Positions 1 to 5,130 of a stretch of DNA of 5,718 bases are shown here, one piece after another (positions within the stretch are counted from its first letter, which is position 1; each line of letters begins with the position of its first letter). The notes under the pieces were generated by a model. The model did no database searches, had not been told where the DNA came from, and saw nothing but the letters and a program-made list of their open reading frames with translations. Both the position numbers and the translations under genes were made by a program. Source of the DNA: an uncultured Saprospiraceae bacterium (GTDB lineage: Bacteria; Bacteroidota; Bacteroidia; Chitinophagales; Saprospiraceae); the NCBI GenBank assembly GCA_937967535.1, contig CALCMV010000384.1:1-5718 (forward strand), written 5' to 3'.

Positions 1-20
1 TAAGTTTGCTTGCGGGATAG

Positions 21-106
21 TACTCGTCTGACGAAGGTTTTTGTGAAATGTAGTGATTTGTCTCATAAAATATTCGCATTGAATAAAGGGATTCGTCTGA
101 CGAGTA
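21..106. repeat. 86-bp imperfect inverted repeat built on TCGTCTGACGA
   Basis: Positions 21-35 and 92-106 are inverted copies matching at 14 of 15 bases (TACTCGTCTGACGAA against the reverse complement of the right arm). Each arm contains the same 11-mer TCGTCTGACGA (24-34 and 93-103), which is itself a palindrome with 5-bp arms around a central T. The arms are therefore both direct and inverted repeats of each other. The 56-bp interior has no coding potential. No duplicated flanking bases are seen, so insertion is not supported. It could be a pair of protein-binding palindromes or a transcribed hairpin; the sequence does not decide. Confidence 0.5.
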
Positions 107-194
107 TTCGCTTTAGGCAAAGTTAAATGGCTAGCCAAAAATTATAGTAAGTTATTGATTATTAATTAGTTAAAAAACGAATAACGAGTCAACG

Positions 195-320
195 CATACT
201 ACTATACATCGCCACGAAGGCACAAAGACACAAAGAATTTTAAAAATTATATTTACTTAATTATCAGCGATTTACCCTTTGTGACTTTGTGGCAAGGTTC
301 TCATCATGTATAGTAGTATG
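195..320. mobile_element. MITE-like non-autonomous element, 126 bp, with 15-bp perfect TIRs and 9-bp target duplication
   Basis: The ends are perfect 15-bp inverted repeats (CATACTACTATACAT at 195-209 and its reverse complement at 306-320). The nine bases immediately outside, GAGTCAACG, occur as a perfect direct repeat at 186-194 and 321-329, as expected of a target-site duplication. Removing the element and one copy leaves a continuous sequence of the local word pattern. Inside the ends lies a second inverted pair, GCCACGAAGGCACAAAG (211-227) against the reverse complement of CTTTGTGACTTTGTGGC (278-294), 15 of 17 matching, so the RNA or single strand folds into a long hairpin. There is no reading frame, so movement would need a transposase from elsewhere. 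The element lies 17 bp beyond the stop codon of the minus-strand gene. From memory, the GTGCCTTTGTGTCTTTGTGGC-like interior resembles motifs scattered in several bacterial genomes; that part is recollection. Confidence 0.72.
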
Positions 321-346
321 GAGTCAACGAATAACGGGTTACGGCA

Positions 347-1306
347 CTAGGTATTATTGAGTCTATCTAATGCTTTCCGTATTTCGTCCTTAGTCATTGG
401 CTCAAAATTAAGGGACAATTCGAGATTTTCCTGCACGACACAATCCTGCATAGCCAAAAAAGACTGCCCTGCTTTGGTCTTGATACCTACCACAGTAAGT
501 GCTGCCCCGAGTGGTGCTTTACTGATTTGGTAAGTATCGCCCGTCGGAACTGCCGGCAACAAAACACTGAATCTATCTTGCACAATAGGCGTAATCGTCG
601 TACCCGGAGAGATGGGTTCGAGTACTCTTATTTGTGTACGTTTTGCACGACGCAATTCCGGTGAGATACGGTCGCAGTTAATCCATTGTAATTGTACCGT
701 TTGAAAAGCATAAGACAGCGTTTCGCGGTTTTGCCATACATCACTTTGCAGTTCTGTATTCTTATCCAAATCCCAGCTTACACGCTGACCACTCATACGT
801 GATTGATAGATTTGCATAGATGCTAAAAGCGGGTTTAGTCTTGGCGGCATTTGGATAGTTACGGGTTTTCTTGCCCGGAGTTGACTTTGTTGGTTGTTTT
901 CCGCATTTAGATAAACCATACCGCCCGATTCCAATACATTGCCCTCGGTAGTCACCGTACTGAGTCGTTCCTCTATGGCTTTAGATTTCTCATAAACCTC
1001 TTTGAGGGTAATCTTGATTTCGGAGCCTGTGTTACTCCTCATATGACGGGCAGTGCGTCCGAACTCTGTAAAGGTATGGCGAGTAATAAAAATGCTGAGC
1101 CCACCAATACCTTCCAATAAATTATCTACATGAGGATTTATCCAAAATTCTTGAATAGGCACCCCCAAGCCCTCCGGCTCTCTGATTTTAGGATGACTAA
1201 TTACAAAAGAAGCATTATCCTGATAGGAGGAATAATTTTGGAAGGTATCCAATTGACCTTGTGTCGGCTTGTTGATATTGGGTTTGGATGACGATTTTGC
1301 GGACAT
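347..1306 (-). CDS. Hypothetical protein, Bacteroidota 'ESGGM...WINCDR' family
   Basis: This 319-residue protein has no assigned function. It shows a pattern I recall from uncharacterised Bacteroidota proteins: GIGGLSIFITRHTF (67-80), a polar/charged strand segment followed by ITLKEVYE (99-106), TVTTEGNVLESGGMVYLNA (117-135), a basic/Pro-rich strand IQMPPRLNP (151-159), VSWDL (176-180) and WINCDRI (208-214). The pattern suggests a beta-rich fold. The region 215-302 is also strand-rich, with a possible second beta domain. The C-terminus (304-318, MTKDEIRKALDRLNN) looks helical. Relatives I remember are usually exported or lipoproteins, but the N-terminus here (MSAKSSSKPN...) is polar, with no hydrophobic signal segment and no lipobox, so this copy appears cytosolic or exported by other means. 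The start is the only in-frame ATG near the frame's beginning; no Shine-Dalgarno and no convincing promoter are visible upstream. It stands alone, with no neighbour on its strand within 1.2 kb. Confidence 0.8.
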   Translation of the reverse strand: MSAKSSSKPNINKPTQGQLDTFQNYSSYQDNASFVISHPKIREPEGLGVPIQEFWINPHVDNLLEGIGGLSIFITRHTFTEFGRTARHMRSNTGSEIKITLKEVYEKSKAIEERLSTVTTEGNVLESGGMVYLNAENNQQSQLRARKPVTIQMPPRLNPLLASMQIYQSRMSGQRVSWDLDKNTELQSDVWQNRETLSYAFQTVQLQWINCDRISPELRRAKRTQIRVLEPISPGTTITPIVQDRFSVLLPAVPTGDTYQISKAPLGAALTVVGIKTKAGQSFLAMQDCVVQENLELSLNFEPMTKDEIRKALDRLNNT

Positions 1307-1450
1307 GTTTTTTTATTTTTGTTTTTGTACTAATAATGAAATAAAATCCTGATAAGCAGTAAGATGTCAACAATAAATCTTTTAAAATAGTTCATTTGTC
1401 ATATAAAAATAGGTAAAAATATCCTGCGCGATACTAGTCTTTTAGGCTAT

Positions 1451-1481
1451 CAGTTCATAGTTGCCAGTTCATAGTTCATAG
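1451..1481. repeat. Three copies of AGTTCATAG
   Basis: CAGTTCATAG occurs at 1451-1460 and 1465-1474, and AGTTCATAG again at 1473-1481, overlapping the second copy by two bases. This is a short irregular tandem array of the word GTTCATA. It lies just left of a hairpin-rich segment and does not fit a coding frame. Confidence 0.6.
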
Positions 1482-1484
1482 TTT

Positions 1485-1531
1485 TTTACAATTCATTGAA
1501 TGACATCCCGATAGCTATACGGGATTGTAAA
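1485..1531. repeat. Nested inverted repeats that can form a three-way junction
   Basis: An outer 6-bp pair (TTTACA at 1485-1490, TGTAAA at 1526-1531) encloses two inner hairpins. One is the palindrome TCATTGAATGA (1493-1503). The other is ATCCCG (1505-1510) pairing with CGGGAT (1520-1525) around ATAGCTATA. The second hairpin shares its core with the palindrome at 2007-2026. A T-run (1482-1487) precedes the structure on the plus strand. Read on the minus strand the stem is followed by an A-run in the plus sequence, that is T-rich in neither direction beyond six bases, so a terminator role is possible but unproven. Confidence 0.45.
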
Positions 1532-2006
1532 TTACTTATTATCAGAGTTGAGCAAACTTAAACGGGCAGCCGTCTTTTATATCTTATGTGAACATTGTTT
1601 TCCGCAACGTCTGCCAAGCAATTCAAAGGTGCATTAGCTATCGGCAAGATGTATAAGTGTAAGGTGTAATGGCTACCTTTAGCGATAAGGATTTGAAAAT
1701 AGCATTTTAAACCATTTTTTGGCATGTTTAAATTTGCTGTAAAAGTAGTTGACACTTTTTGAAATGTAAAAAAACTCACATTTTTGTTAAATTTTTTCGA
1801 GTTGTGAAATGTTCTGAATGAGGTCATTTTTCTTATTGAAATTCAAAAATTTCACAAACTAATTCAAAATATAATTTGGACTTTTAAATTTATTTAAATA
1901 AAATATTAATTTTAAATTATTTATTATTAATTGAAAATCAATAAAAATTTGAACTCGAAAAAATTTAACAGAAATGTGAATGTAAAATATCAAATTTAAA
2001 ATGTAA

Positions 2007-2026
2007 ATTCTGATAGCTATCGGAAT
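2007..2026. repeat. 20-bp palindrome with GATAGCTATC core
   Basis: ATTCTGATAGCTATCGGAAT is self-complementary over all ten pairs, with one G-T wobble (2011 with 2022). The word TAGCTATCGG within it (2014-2023) recurs at 1635-1644, and a GATAGCTAT variant with a GC-rich clamp is at 1505-1525. I recall CCGATAGCTATCGG-like palindromes as common in Bacteroidota intergenic DNA; their role is unknown to me. Confidence 0.55.
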
Positions 2027-2096
2027 GTAGTACGTGTACAATACATTTTCGTTTTTTTATTGTTTAAAAAATTAAAAACCAATAAAATAGAAATAC

Positions 2097-2115
2097 CTCG
2101 CGTCCACTCGCGTCC
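2097..2115. repeat. Direct repeat CTCGCGTCC x2
   Basis: The nonamer CTCGCGTCC occurs at 2097-2105 and 2107-2115, one base apart. It stands out as GC-rich within an AT-rich stretch. No coding or RNA feature explains it. Confidence 0.5.
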
Positions 2116-2121
2116 TACAAC

Positions 2122-2179
2122 TTTTACATTTTACAACTTGTCCCGACGAATGACGGGATTTATTATTTTACATTTTACA
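2122..2179. repeat. 14-bp direct repeat flanking a GC hairpin
   Basis: TTTTACATTTTACA occurs perfectly at 2122-2135 and 2166-2179. The 30 bp between contain a small hairpin, TCCCG (2141-2145) pairing with CGGGA (2154-2158) around ACGAATGA. The direct-repeat arrangement could suggest an inserted mini-element, but the repeat itself is low in complexity and internally repetitive (TTTTACA twice), so chance or slippage is a real alternative. Confidence 0.45.
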
Positions 2180-2261
2180 TTATTTTAATTTGAGGATAAA
2201 AGTGTCAACTGCAATTCTAAACATGCCAATATTTACTCTAAATTTTCTCTCCTCTCCTAAG

Positions 2262-2274
2262 GTGGCAAAGCCAC
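2262..2274. repeat. Mini-hairpin GTGGC-AAA-GCCAC
   Basis: A perfect 5-bp stem with an AAA loop. The core GGCAAAGCC reappears as a hairpin with a different outer stem (AGGGC-AAA-GCCCT) at 2944-2956, inside the 3' end of the glycosyltransferase gene. Either the shape is a shared element or this is coincidence of a short GC-rich motif. Confidence 0.45.
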
Positions 2275-2280
2275 TAGCAC

Positions 2281-2397
2281 AATGAGTAGATGAGTAAATG
2301 ATAAAATGAGTAAATGTTTTTACGCTTATTTATTGATTCATTAAGGCATTATTTCATTTCAAATTTACTCATTTATTCATCTACTCATTTACTCATT
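2281..2397. repeat. Long hairpin whose arms are 8-bp tandem repeats (ATGAGTRR)
   Basis: Arms 2281-2315 and 2363-2397 are inverted copies matching at 31 of 35 bases with no gaps, separated by a 47-bp loop. Each arm is itself a tandem array of an 8-bp word: ATGAGTAG, ATGAGTAA, ATGATAAA, ATGAGTAA on the left, and the same kind of units on the opposite strand on the right. The period is not a multiple of three and no frame stays open, so it is not coding. A transcript in either direction would fold into a long stem. No duplicated flanks are visible, so it does not look like a recent insertion. Confidence 0.65.
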
Positions 2398-2511
2398 TTT
2401 TGCCAAAAACGCGCAAGAGTTAAGAATGTAAATACTCTCTATTTCTCTCTTCTAAAAATTGATATTTCCATTTTCTTTTGCAAAAAATAAAATCTTTCCT
2501 AATTTAGCTAC

Positions 2512-2586
2512 ACGAGACAAGAGATAAGAGACACGAGAGATGAGGCACTTTTTTATTTCTCTTGTCTTTCGTCTCTACTCTCTCGT
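2512..2586. repeat. Purine-word imperfect hairpin upstream of the small membrane gene
   Basis: Left arm 2512-2539 is a purine-rich run of ACGAGA/AAGAGA-like words. The right arm 2559-2586 is its imperfect inverted copy, 20 of 28 bases matching gaplessly, with a 19-bp loop containing TTTTTT. It ends 13 bp before the ATG of the 56-residue protein and would lie in the 5' leader if transcription starts further upstream, where it could affect translation. It could equally be a terminator-like or simple low-complexity feature. No TAnnTTTG promoter is visible between it and the ATG. Confidence 0.45.
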
Positions 2587-2599
2587 TTAAAATCATGAT

Positions 2600-2770
2600 A
2601 TGAGTAAAGCAAGCGCAAAAGCAGAAGCTAAAGCAAAAAGAAAAGCCCACGAACGTAAAAAGAAAGTTGTTGCACAAAAAGCCCCCCGCAAATTCGCGTA
2701 CATTGTAGTTGGTATCGCTGTATTGTTGTTGGTGTTATTATACTTTCTTTTCAGGTCGCAATTTGCTTAG
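2600..2770 (+). CDS. Small single-pass membrane protein with Lys/Ala-rich N-terminus
   Basis: The frame encodes 56 residues. Residues 1-31 are strongly basic and alanine/lysine-rich (MSKASAKAEAKAKRKAHERK at the start), likely helical. Residues 33-51 form one hydrophobic helix (AYIVVGIAVLLLVLLYFLF), followed by RSQFA at the C-terminus. By the positive-inside rule the N-terminus should be cytosolic, with almost nothing outside, giving a tail-anchored shape. I do not recognise the family, and function cannot be inferred; the basic segment could contact nucleic acid, ribosomes or lipid head groups. An earlier overlapping ATG (2595) stops after two codons, so 2600 is the start. There is no Shine-Dalgarno, as is usual for the phylum. 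The clean hydrophobic block and amphipathic basic segment argue it is real. It converges with the glycosyltransferase gene, stops 133 bp apart. Confidence 0.62.
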   Translation: MSKASAKAEAKAKRKAHERKKKVVAQKAPRKFAYIVVGIAVLLLVLLYFLFRSQFA

Positions 2771-2795
2771 AGTATGTTTAAAATGGCAAACGACT

Positions 2796-2904
2796 GACGG
2801 TGGATGGTGTAAACACGAGATAGGATGCAAATTTTTATTTTTTTGAAGAAACATTTTTTTCGATAAATTCTAAATCACGCAATTTCTGTCCACCATCTAC
2901 CGTC
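2796..2904. terminator. Inverted repeat between convergent genes, possible bidirectional terminator
   Basis: GACGGTGGATGGTG (2796-2809) and CACCATCTACCGTC (2891-2904) are inverted copies matching at 13 of 14 bases, with the last base of the right arm being the first base of the glycosyltransferase stop triplet. The 81-bp loop holds T-rich runs (2827-2841, 2854-2860). The position between two convergent stop codons suggests transcript ending or 3'-end protection for both genes, but the long loop is unlike a classical intrinsic terminator. Confidence 0.35.
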
Positions 2905-4532
2905 TATTGAATTATCCAATAACTTTCGCTTGTCATATGGTCGAGGGCAAAGCCCTTTATATGGATAGCGGTTTGGAGCGTATCGCCTGTACTTGCCAAG
3001 TCCTGTTCGGCTATCGTTTTCCATTCATCACCTACGATAATCGTGTACGGATAAGGGGTGCGTAGTGTATTTGCTATTTCTTTCGGATTGTCAAAATAAT
3101 GACGATGTTTGAAATGCCGCGACAAGTAAAACGGCAAACTCGGAATTGGGGACACATCGCCGCCAATCACAATCGCTGTGCCTTCCGGCGAGATTTTTTG
3201 GGCAGTGTCTGCAATGCGTTCCGGTGAATTGCGGTAAGGTTCGATTTGCGGCATCAAAAACAACCACGCAAAAGTCGTAAACAACAAACCCGTCAAAATC
3301 AAACCGCCAATACCATAAGTATATCGCTTCGCAAACATCAGCGTACCCGAAATAAAACTCAGGGGCCAAATCAAAAACATCATAAAAATCGCCCGTACCG
3401 CCGTTTCGCGTCCGACCAAGATAAATCCTGCGTAAATCATCCCTACCGCCACCGTAAAAAATAGCAATACAAACAACACACTCCCACCCGACACCCATTT
3501 TTTATACGGATAATTTTCTTGATTAATTTGTAATAATTGACGAGCAATTAAAATTGCTATCGCGGGATGTGCCGCTAGTGTATATGCAGGTAATTTGCTG
3601 GGTAAAATCTCATAAAATAACCACCCAAACACCAACCATCCTACCAATATCAAGGCATTACTTTCCCGCTCGCGCATCCGGCGAATTAAATCCCATAAAG
3701 CCGCAGGAAATACAGGCAAAAACACCAAAAATGATAGTAAAAATACCGCTAAATAATATCCCGGCGGACCCGTTTGCCCCAAGACCGAACCACTCATTCG
3801 TTTCAAAATATACCAATCAATCAGCCAAGTAATAAAGCCGGAATCACGTTGCCAAGCTACAACTCCCCAAGCCAATAAAGGCAATAAAGCCAATGGCAAA
3901 AACACCCACGGATGCGTCCCAATAAGTCGCTTTCGTTCAGGATGAAAGGCTGCCAAAAACAACCAAAGCCCACCCGTCAAAATCAAAATCGGCGGACCTT
4001 TCAGCAATACACCCAAAGCCACCGCCAACCAAAATAACACATTCCACTTCCAAGTAGGCGCACACATATACGCACACAAGGACAAGACCGCCAATGTCTG
4101 ACAAAACAACAAAGAGCTATCTACCACGGCCACTTTAGCGATATTCGGTACAAAAAGCGAAGCCATCAGTACCAAGCAAGCTGTCAGTGCCGTCTCGCGT
4201 CCAAATGTTTCTTTTCCCACAAAAAACAACACAAAAAGCGTCCCCAAAATCGCCAAAACACTCGGCACGCGCGTAGCAAATTCATTGATACCAAACACTT
4301 TATACGACACCGCTATTGTCCAAAAATGCAGAGGTGGTTTGCGATGTATCTCCGACCAATCAAATTTTGGAATTAGCCAATCACCCGTCTCCAACATCTG
4401 CGCTGCAAAGCCTGCGTAGGCTGATTCGTCTTCGTCCCATAGCATCGCCGTACCGTTCATCACAAATAGATTGAACAAGAAAATAGCCACGACTACGACT
4501 AAGAACCGGCGATTTTTTAATAGACTTTGCAT
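2904..4532 (-). CDS. ArnT/PMT-like membrane glycosyltransferase (GT-C fold)
   Basis: This 542-residue integral membrane protein has the landmarks of the ArnT-like branch of the PMT_2 superfamily (GT83-type). These enzymes move a sugar from a polyprenyl-phosphate carrier onto lipid A, another lipid or a protein at the outer face of the inner membrane. In order: a first helix (about 10-27), the acidic catalytic-loop motif WDEDESAYAGFA (32-43) with GDW (50-52) and the KPP motif (65-67), a second acidic site near D138, LKGP (177-180), SKLPAYTLAAHP (312-323), and about ten further hydrophobic helices up to about residue 428. The remaining C-terminal part (436-542) is soluble and probably periplasmic. 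Length matches the family (about 500-560). The donor and acceptor cannot be read from sequence, so arnT is not assigned. The ATG is preceded by a TAnnTTTG element four bases away, implying a leaderless mRNA. It follows the antitoxin gene by 30 bp but seems to have this promoter of its own. Confidence 0.88.
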   Translation of the reverse strand: MQSLLKNRRFLVVVVAIFLFNLFVMNGTAMLWDEDESAYAGFAAQMLETGDWLIPKFDWSEIHRKPPLHFWTIAVSYKVFGINEFATRVPSVLAILGTLFVLFFVGKETFGRETALTACLVLMASLFVPNIAKVAVVDSSLLFCQTLAVLSLCAYMCAPTWKWNVLFWLAVALGVLLKGPPILILTGGLWLFLAAFHPERKRLIGTHPWVFLPLALLPLLAWGVVAWQRDSGFITWLIDWYILKRMSGSVLGQTGPPGYYLAVFLLSFLVFLPVFPAALWDLIRRMRERESNALILVGWLVFGWLFYEILPSKLPAYTLAAHPAIAILIARQLLQINQENYPYKKWVSGGSVLFVLLFFTVAVGMIYAGFILVGRETAVRAIFMMFLIWPLSFISGTLMFAKRYTYGIGGLILTGLLFTTFAWLFLMPQIEPYRNSPERIADTAQKISPEGTAIVIGGDVSPIPSLPFYLSRHFKHRHYFDNPKEIANTLRTPYPYTIIVGDEWKTIAEQDLASTGDTLQTAIHIKGFALDHMTSESYWIIQ

Positions 4533-4536
4533 GGCG

Positions 4537-4544
4537 CAAAGGTA
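4537..4544 (-). promoter_or_regulatory. TAnnTTTG -7 element giving a leaderless glycosyltransferase mRNA
   Basis: On the minus strand TACCTTTG is followed by CGCC and then the ATG. In Bacteroides and Flavobacterium promoters transcription begins about five bases after this element, which here is the A of the start codon. No TTG -33 box is found at the usual 17-23 base spacing, which falls inside the end of the antitoxin gene, so strength is uncertain. The 30-bp gap would allow separate control from the toxin-antitoxin operon. Confidence 0.5.
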
Positions 4545-4562
4545 TGGGAATTTGTGGAAAAT

Positions 4563-5120
4563 TTAGGTGGTTTGAATAGCTTGTTGGCGAGCGAGTGCTT
4601 CATCGTAATTTTTTTGTCGATTAAGCCAATATTGAGCGGGGATATCGAGTGCTTTGCCAAATATCTCTGCGAGTTCAGGCGTTATAGATTCTTCTTGACT
4701 TTCCATTACAAGATTAATGATAACACCTAAATCAACACCGATTTGTTCGGCAAAATCTTTTGGAAACAAACCGCGTCCTTGCAGTTCTTCGGCAAGTCTA
4801 GCTCCCGGATGTATAACTTTAGTTGGATTATATACTACTCCTTGATGTGGTTTTTGTTTAGCAATAAACTCACTGTAACGTTTCTGTTTTCTTAACCAGA
4901 ATTCAGCCGGAATTTTAAGTTTTTTTTCAAAGGCTTCAGCAAGGTCAGGCGTTACTACACCCATGTCTTTCTCTTCGACTATCTCCAATATAATTTCTTC
5001 CTCAAAATTGATTTGTTTGGCAAAATCTTGTGGTGAAAGTTCAAGTTCTTCTAATTTTTCAGCGAGGGTGCTACCCGGATGAAGAACTGTTGTTGAAATA
5101 TATTTTATTCCCCTTGGCAT
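4563..5120 (-). CDS. higA: Tandem-duplicated HigA-like antitoxin (two HTH domains in one chain)
   Basis: The 185 residues consist of two HigA/XRE-type domains, 12-90 and 102-180, joined by an 11-residue linker. They align without gaps over 79 positions with 37 identities (47%). Each has the HPG start motif (14-16, 104-106), the first HTH helix (LSPQDFAKQI at 28-37; LFPKDFAEQI at 118-127), the TP-LAE helix, and the IPA-(E/Q)-(F/Y)-WL signature (70-76, 160-166) followed by Q-K-x-Y. Ordinary HigA antitoxins are about 95-105 residues and act as dimers, so this looks like an internal duplication. The recognition-helix positions are acidic in the first copy (FEEEIILEIVEE, 39-50) and have no basic residue in the second (VDLGVIINLVMESQEE, 129-144), unlike the usual SRQT-IN-I pattern, so operator binding may be weakened or changed. 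It should neutralise the toxin encoded 10 bp upstream. The ATG is the first in the frame; no Shine-Dalgarno. Confidence 0.82.
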   Translation of the reverse strand: MPRGIKYISTTVLHPGSTLAEKLEELELSPQDFAKQINFEEEIILEIVEEKDMGVVTPDLAEAFEKKLKIPAEFWLRKQKRYSEFIAKQKPHQGVVYNPTKVIHPGARLAEELQGRGLFPKDFAEQIGVDLGVIINLVMESQEESITPELAEIFGKALDIPAQYWLNRQKNYDEALARQQAIQTT

Positions 5121-5130
5121 AATTATAATT

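Larger units (their letters stand above)
1..346. other. Gene-free left flank
   Basis: No believable reading frame lies here. The stretch is AT-rich and holds two structured elements described separately: an imperfect inverted repeat (21-106) and a small transposon-like element (195-320). Between them, positions 128-137 form a perfect 10-bp palindrome (TGGCTAGCCA). The DNA just outside the small element is itself made of short repeated words (CGAATAACG occurs on both sides). The minus-strand gene ending at 347 reads into this region, so the hairpins here could act as its 3' structure, but no classical stem plus T-run terminator is visible. Confidence 0.6.
1307..2599. other. Long AT-rich intergenic region packed with small repeats
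   Basis: About 1.3 kb between the 319-residue gene and the small membrane-protein gene. Open frames at 1558-1827 and 1859-2041 (minus strand) look accidental: they have low-complexity, Lys/Phe/Asn or Ile/Tyr-rich translations, and the first runs through a copy of the TAGCTATCGG word found elsewhere in this spacer. Roughly 1830-2090 is extremely AT-rich. The rest carries repeats listed separately: a 7-bp-word array (1451-1481), a branched hairpin (1485-1531), palindromes with GATAGCTAT cores, direct repeats (2097-2115, 2122-2179), a mini-hairpin (2262-2274), and two long hairpins (2281-2397, 2512-2586). I recognise no tRNA, rRNA, riboswitch or CRISPR array. Confidence 0.6.

Noticed and set aside
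195..320. CRISPR-like or rho-independent terminator reading of the repeat region
   Set aside because: There is only one inverted pair and no spaced direct repeats. No T-run directly follows the stem, and the flanking 9-bp duplication fits insertion better.
1..1560. TAAGTTTGCT at 1-10 and its inverted copy at 1551-1560, bracketing the 319-residue gene like transposon ends
   Set aside because: Only 10 bp, with no target duplication, no transposase inside, and both sites equal a TAnnTTTG promoter word. Chance is likelier. The copy at 1553-1560 also lacks a -33 box as a promoter for the gene.
1558..1827. 89-residue open frame on the minus strand
   Set aside because: Its translation is low in complexity and unlike any family I know. 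It spans the recurrent TAGCTATCGG word and has no promoter or conserved features.
1859..2041. 60-residue open frame on the minus strand
   Set aside because: It is Ile/Tyr/Asn-rich and is explained by extreme AT content; it overlaps the 2007-2026 palindrome.
3091..3832. Open frames on both strands inside the glycosyltransferase gene (3091-3498 minus, 3246-3464 plus, 3554-3832 plus)
   Set aside because: They overlap a gene with strong family motifs and many membrane helices, and their own translations show no domain pattern.
4527..4730. 67-residue plus-strand frame opposite the antitoxin and glycosyltransferase start
   Set aside because: It lies antisense to the well-supported antitoxin gene and resembles nothing known.
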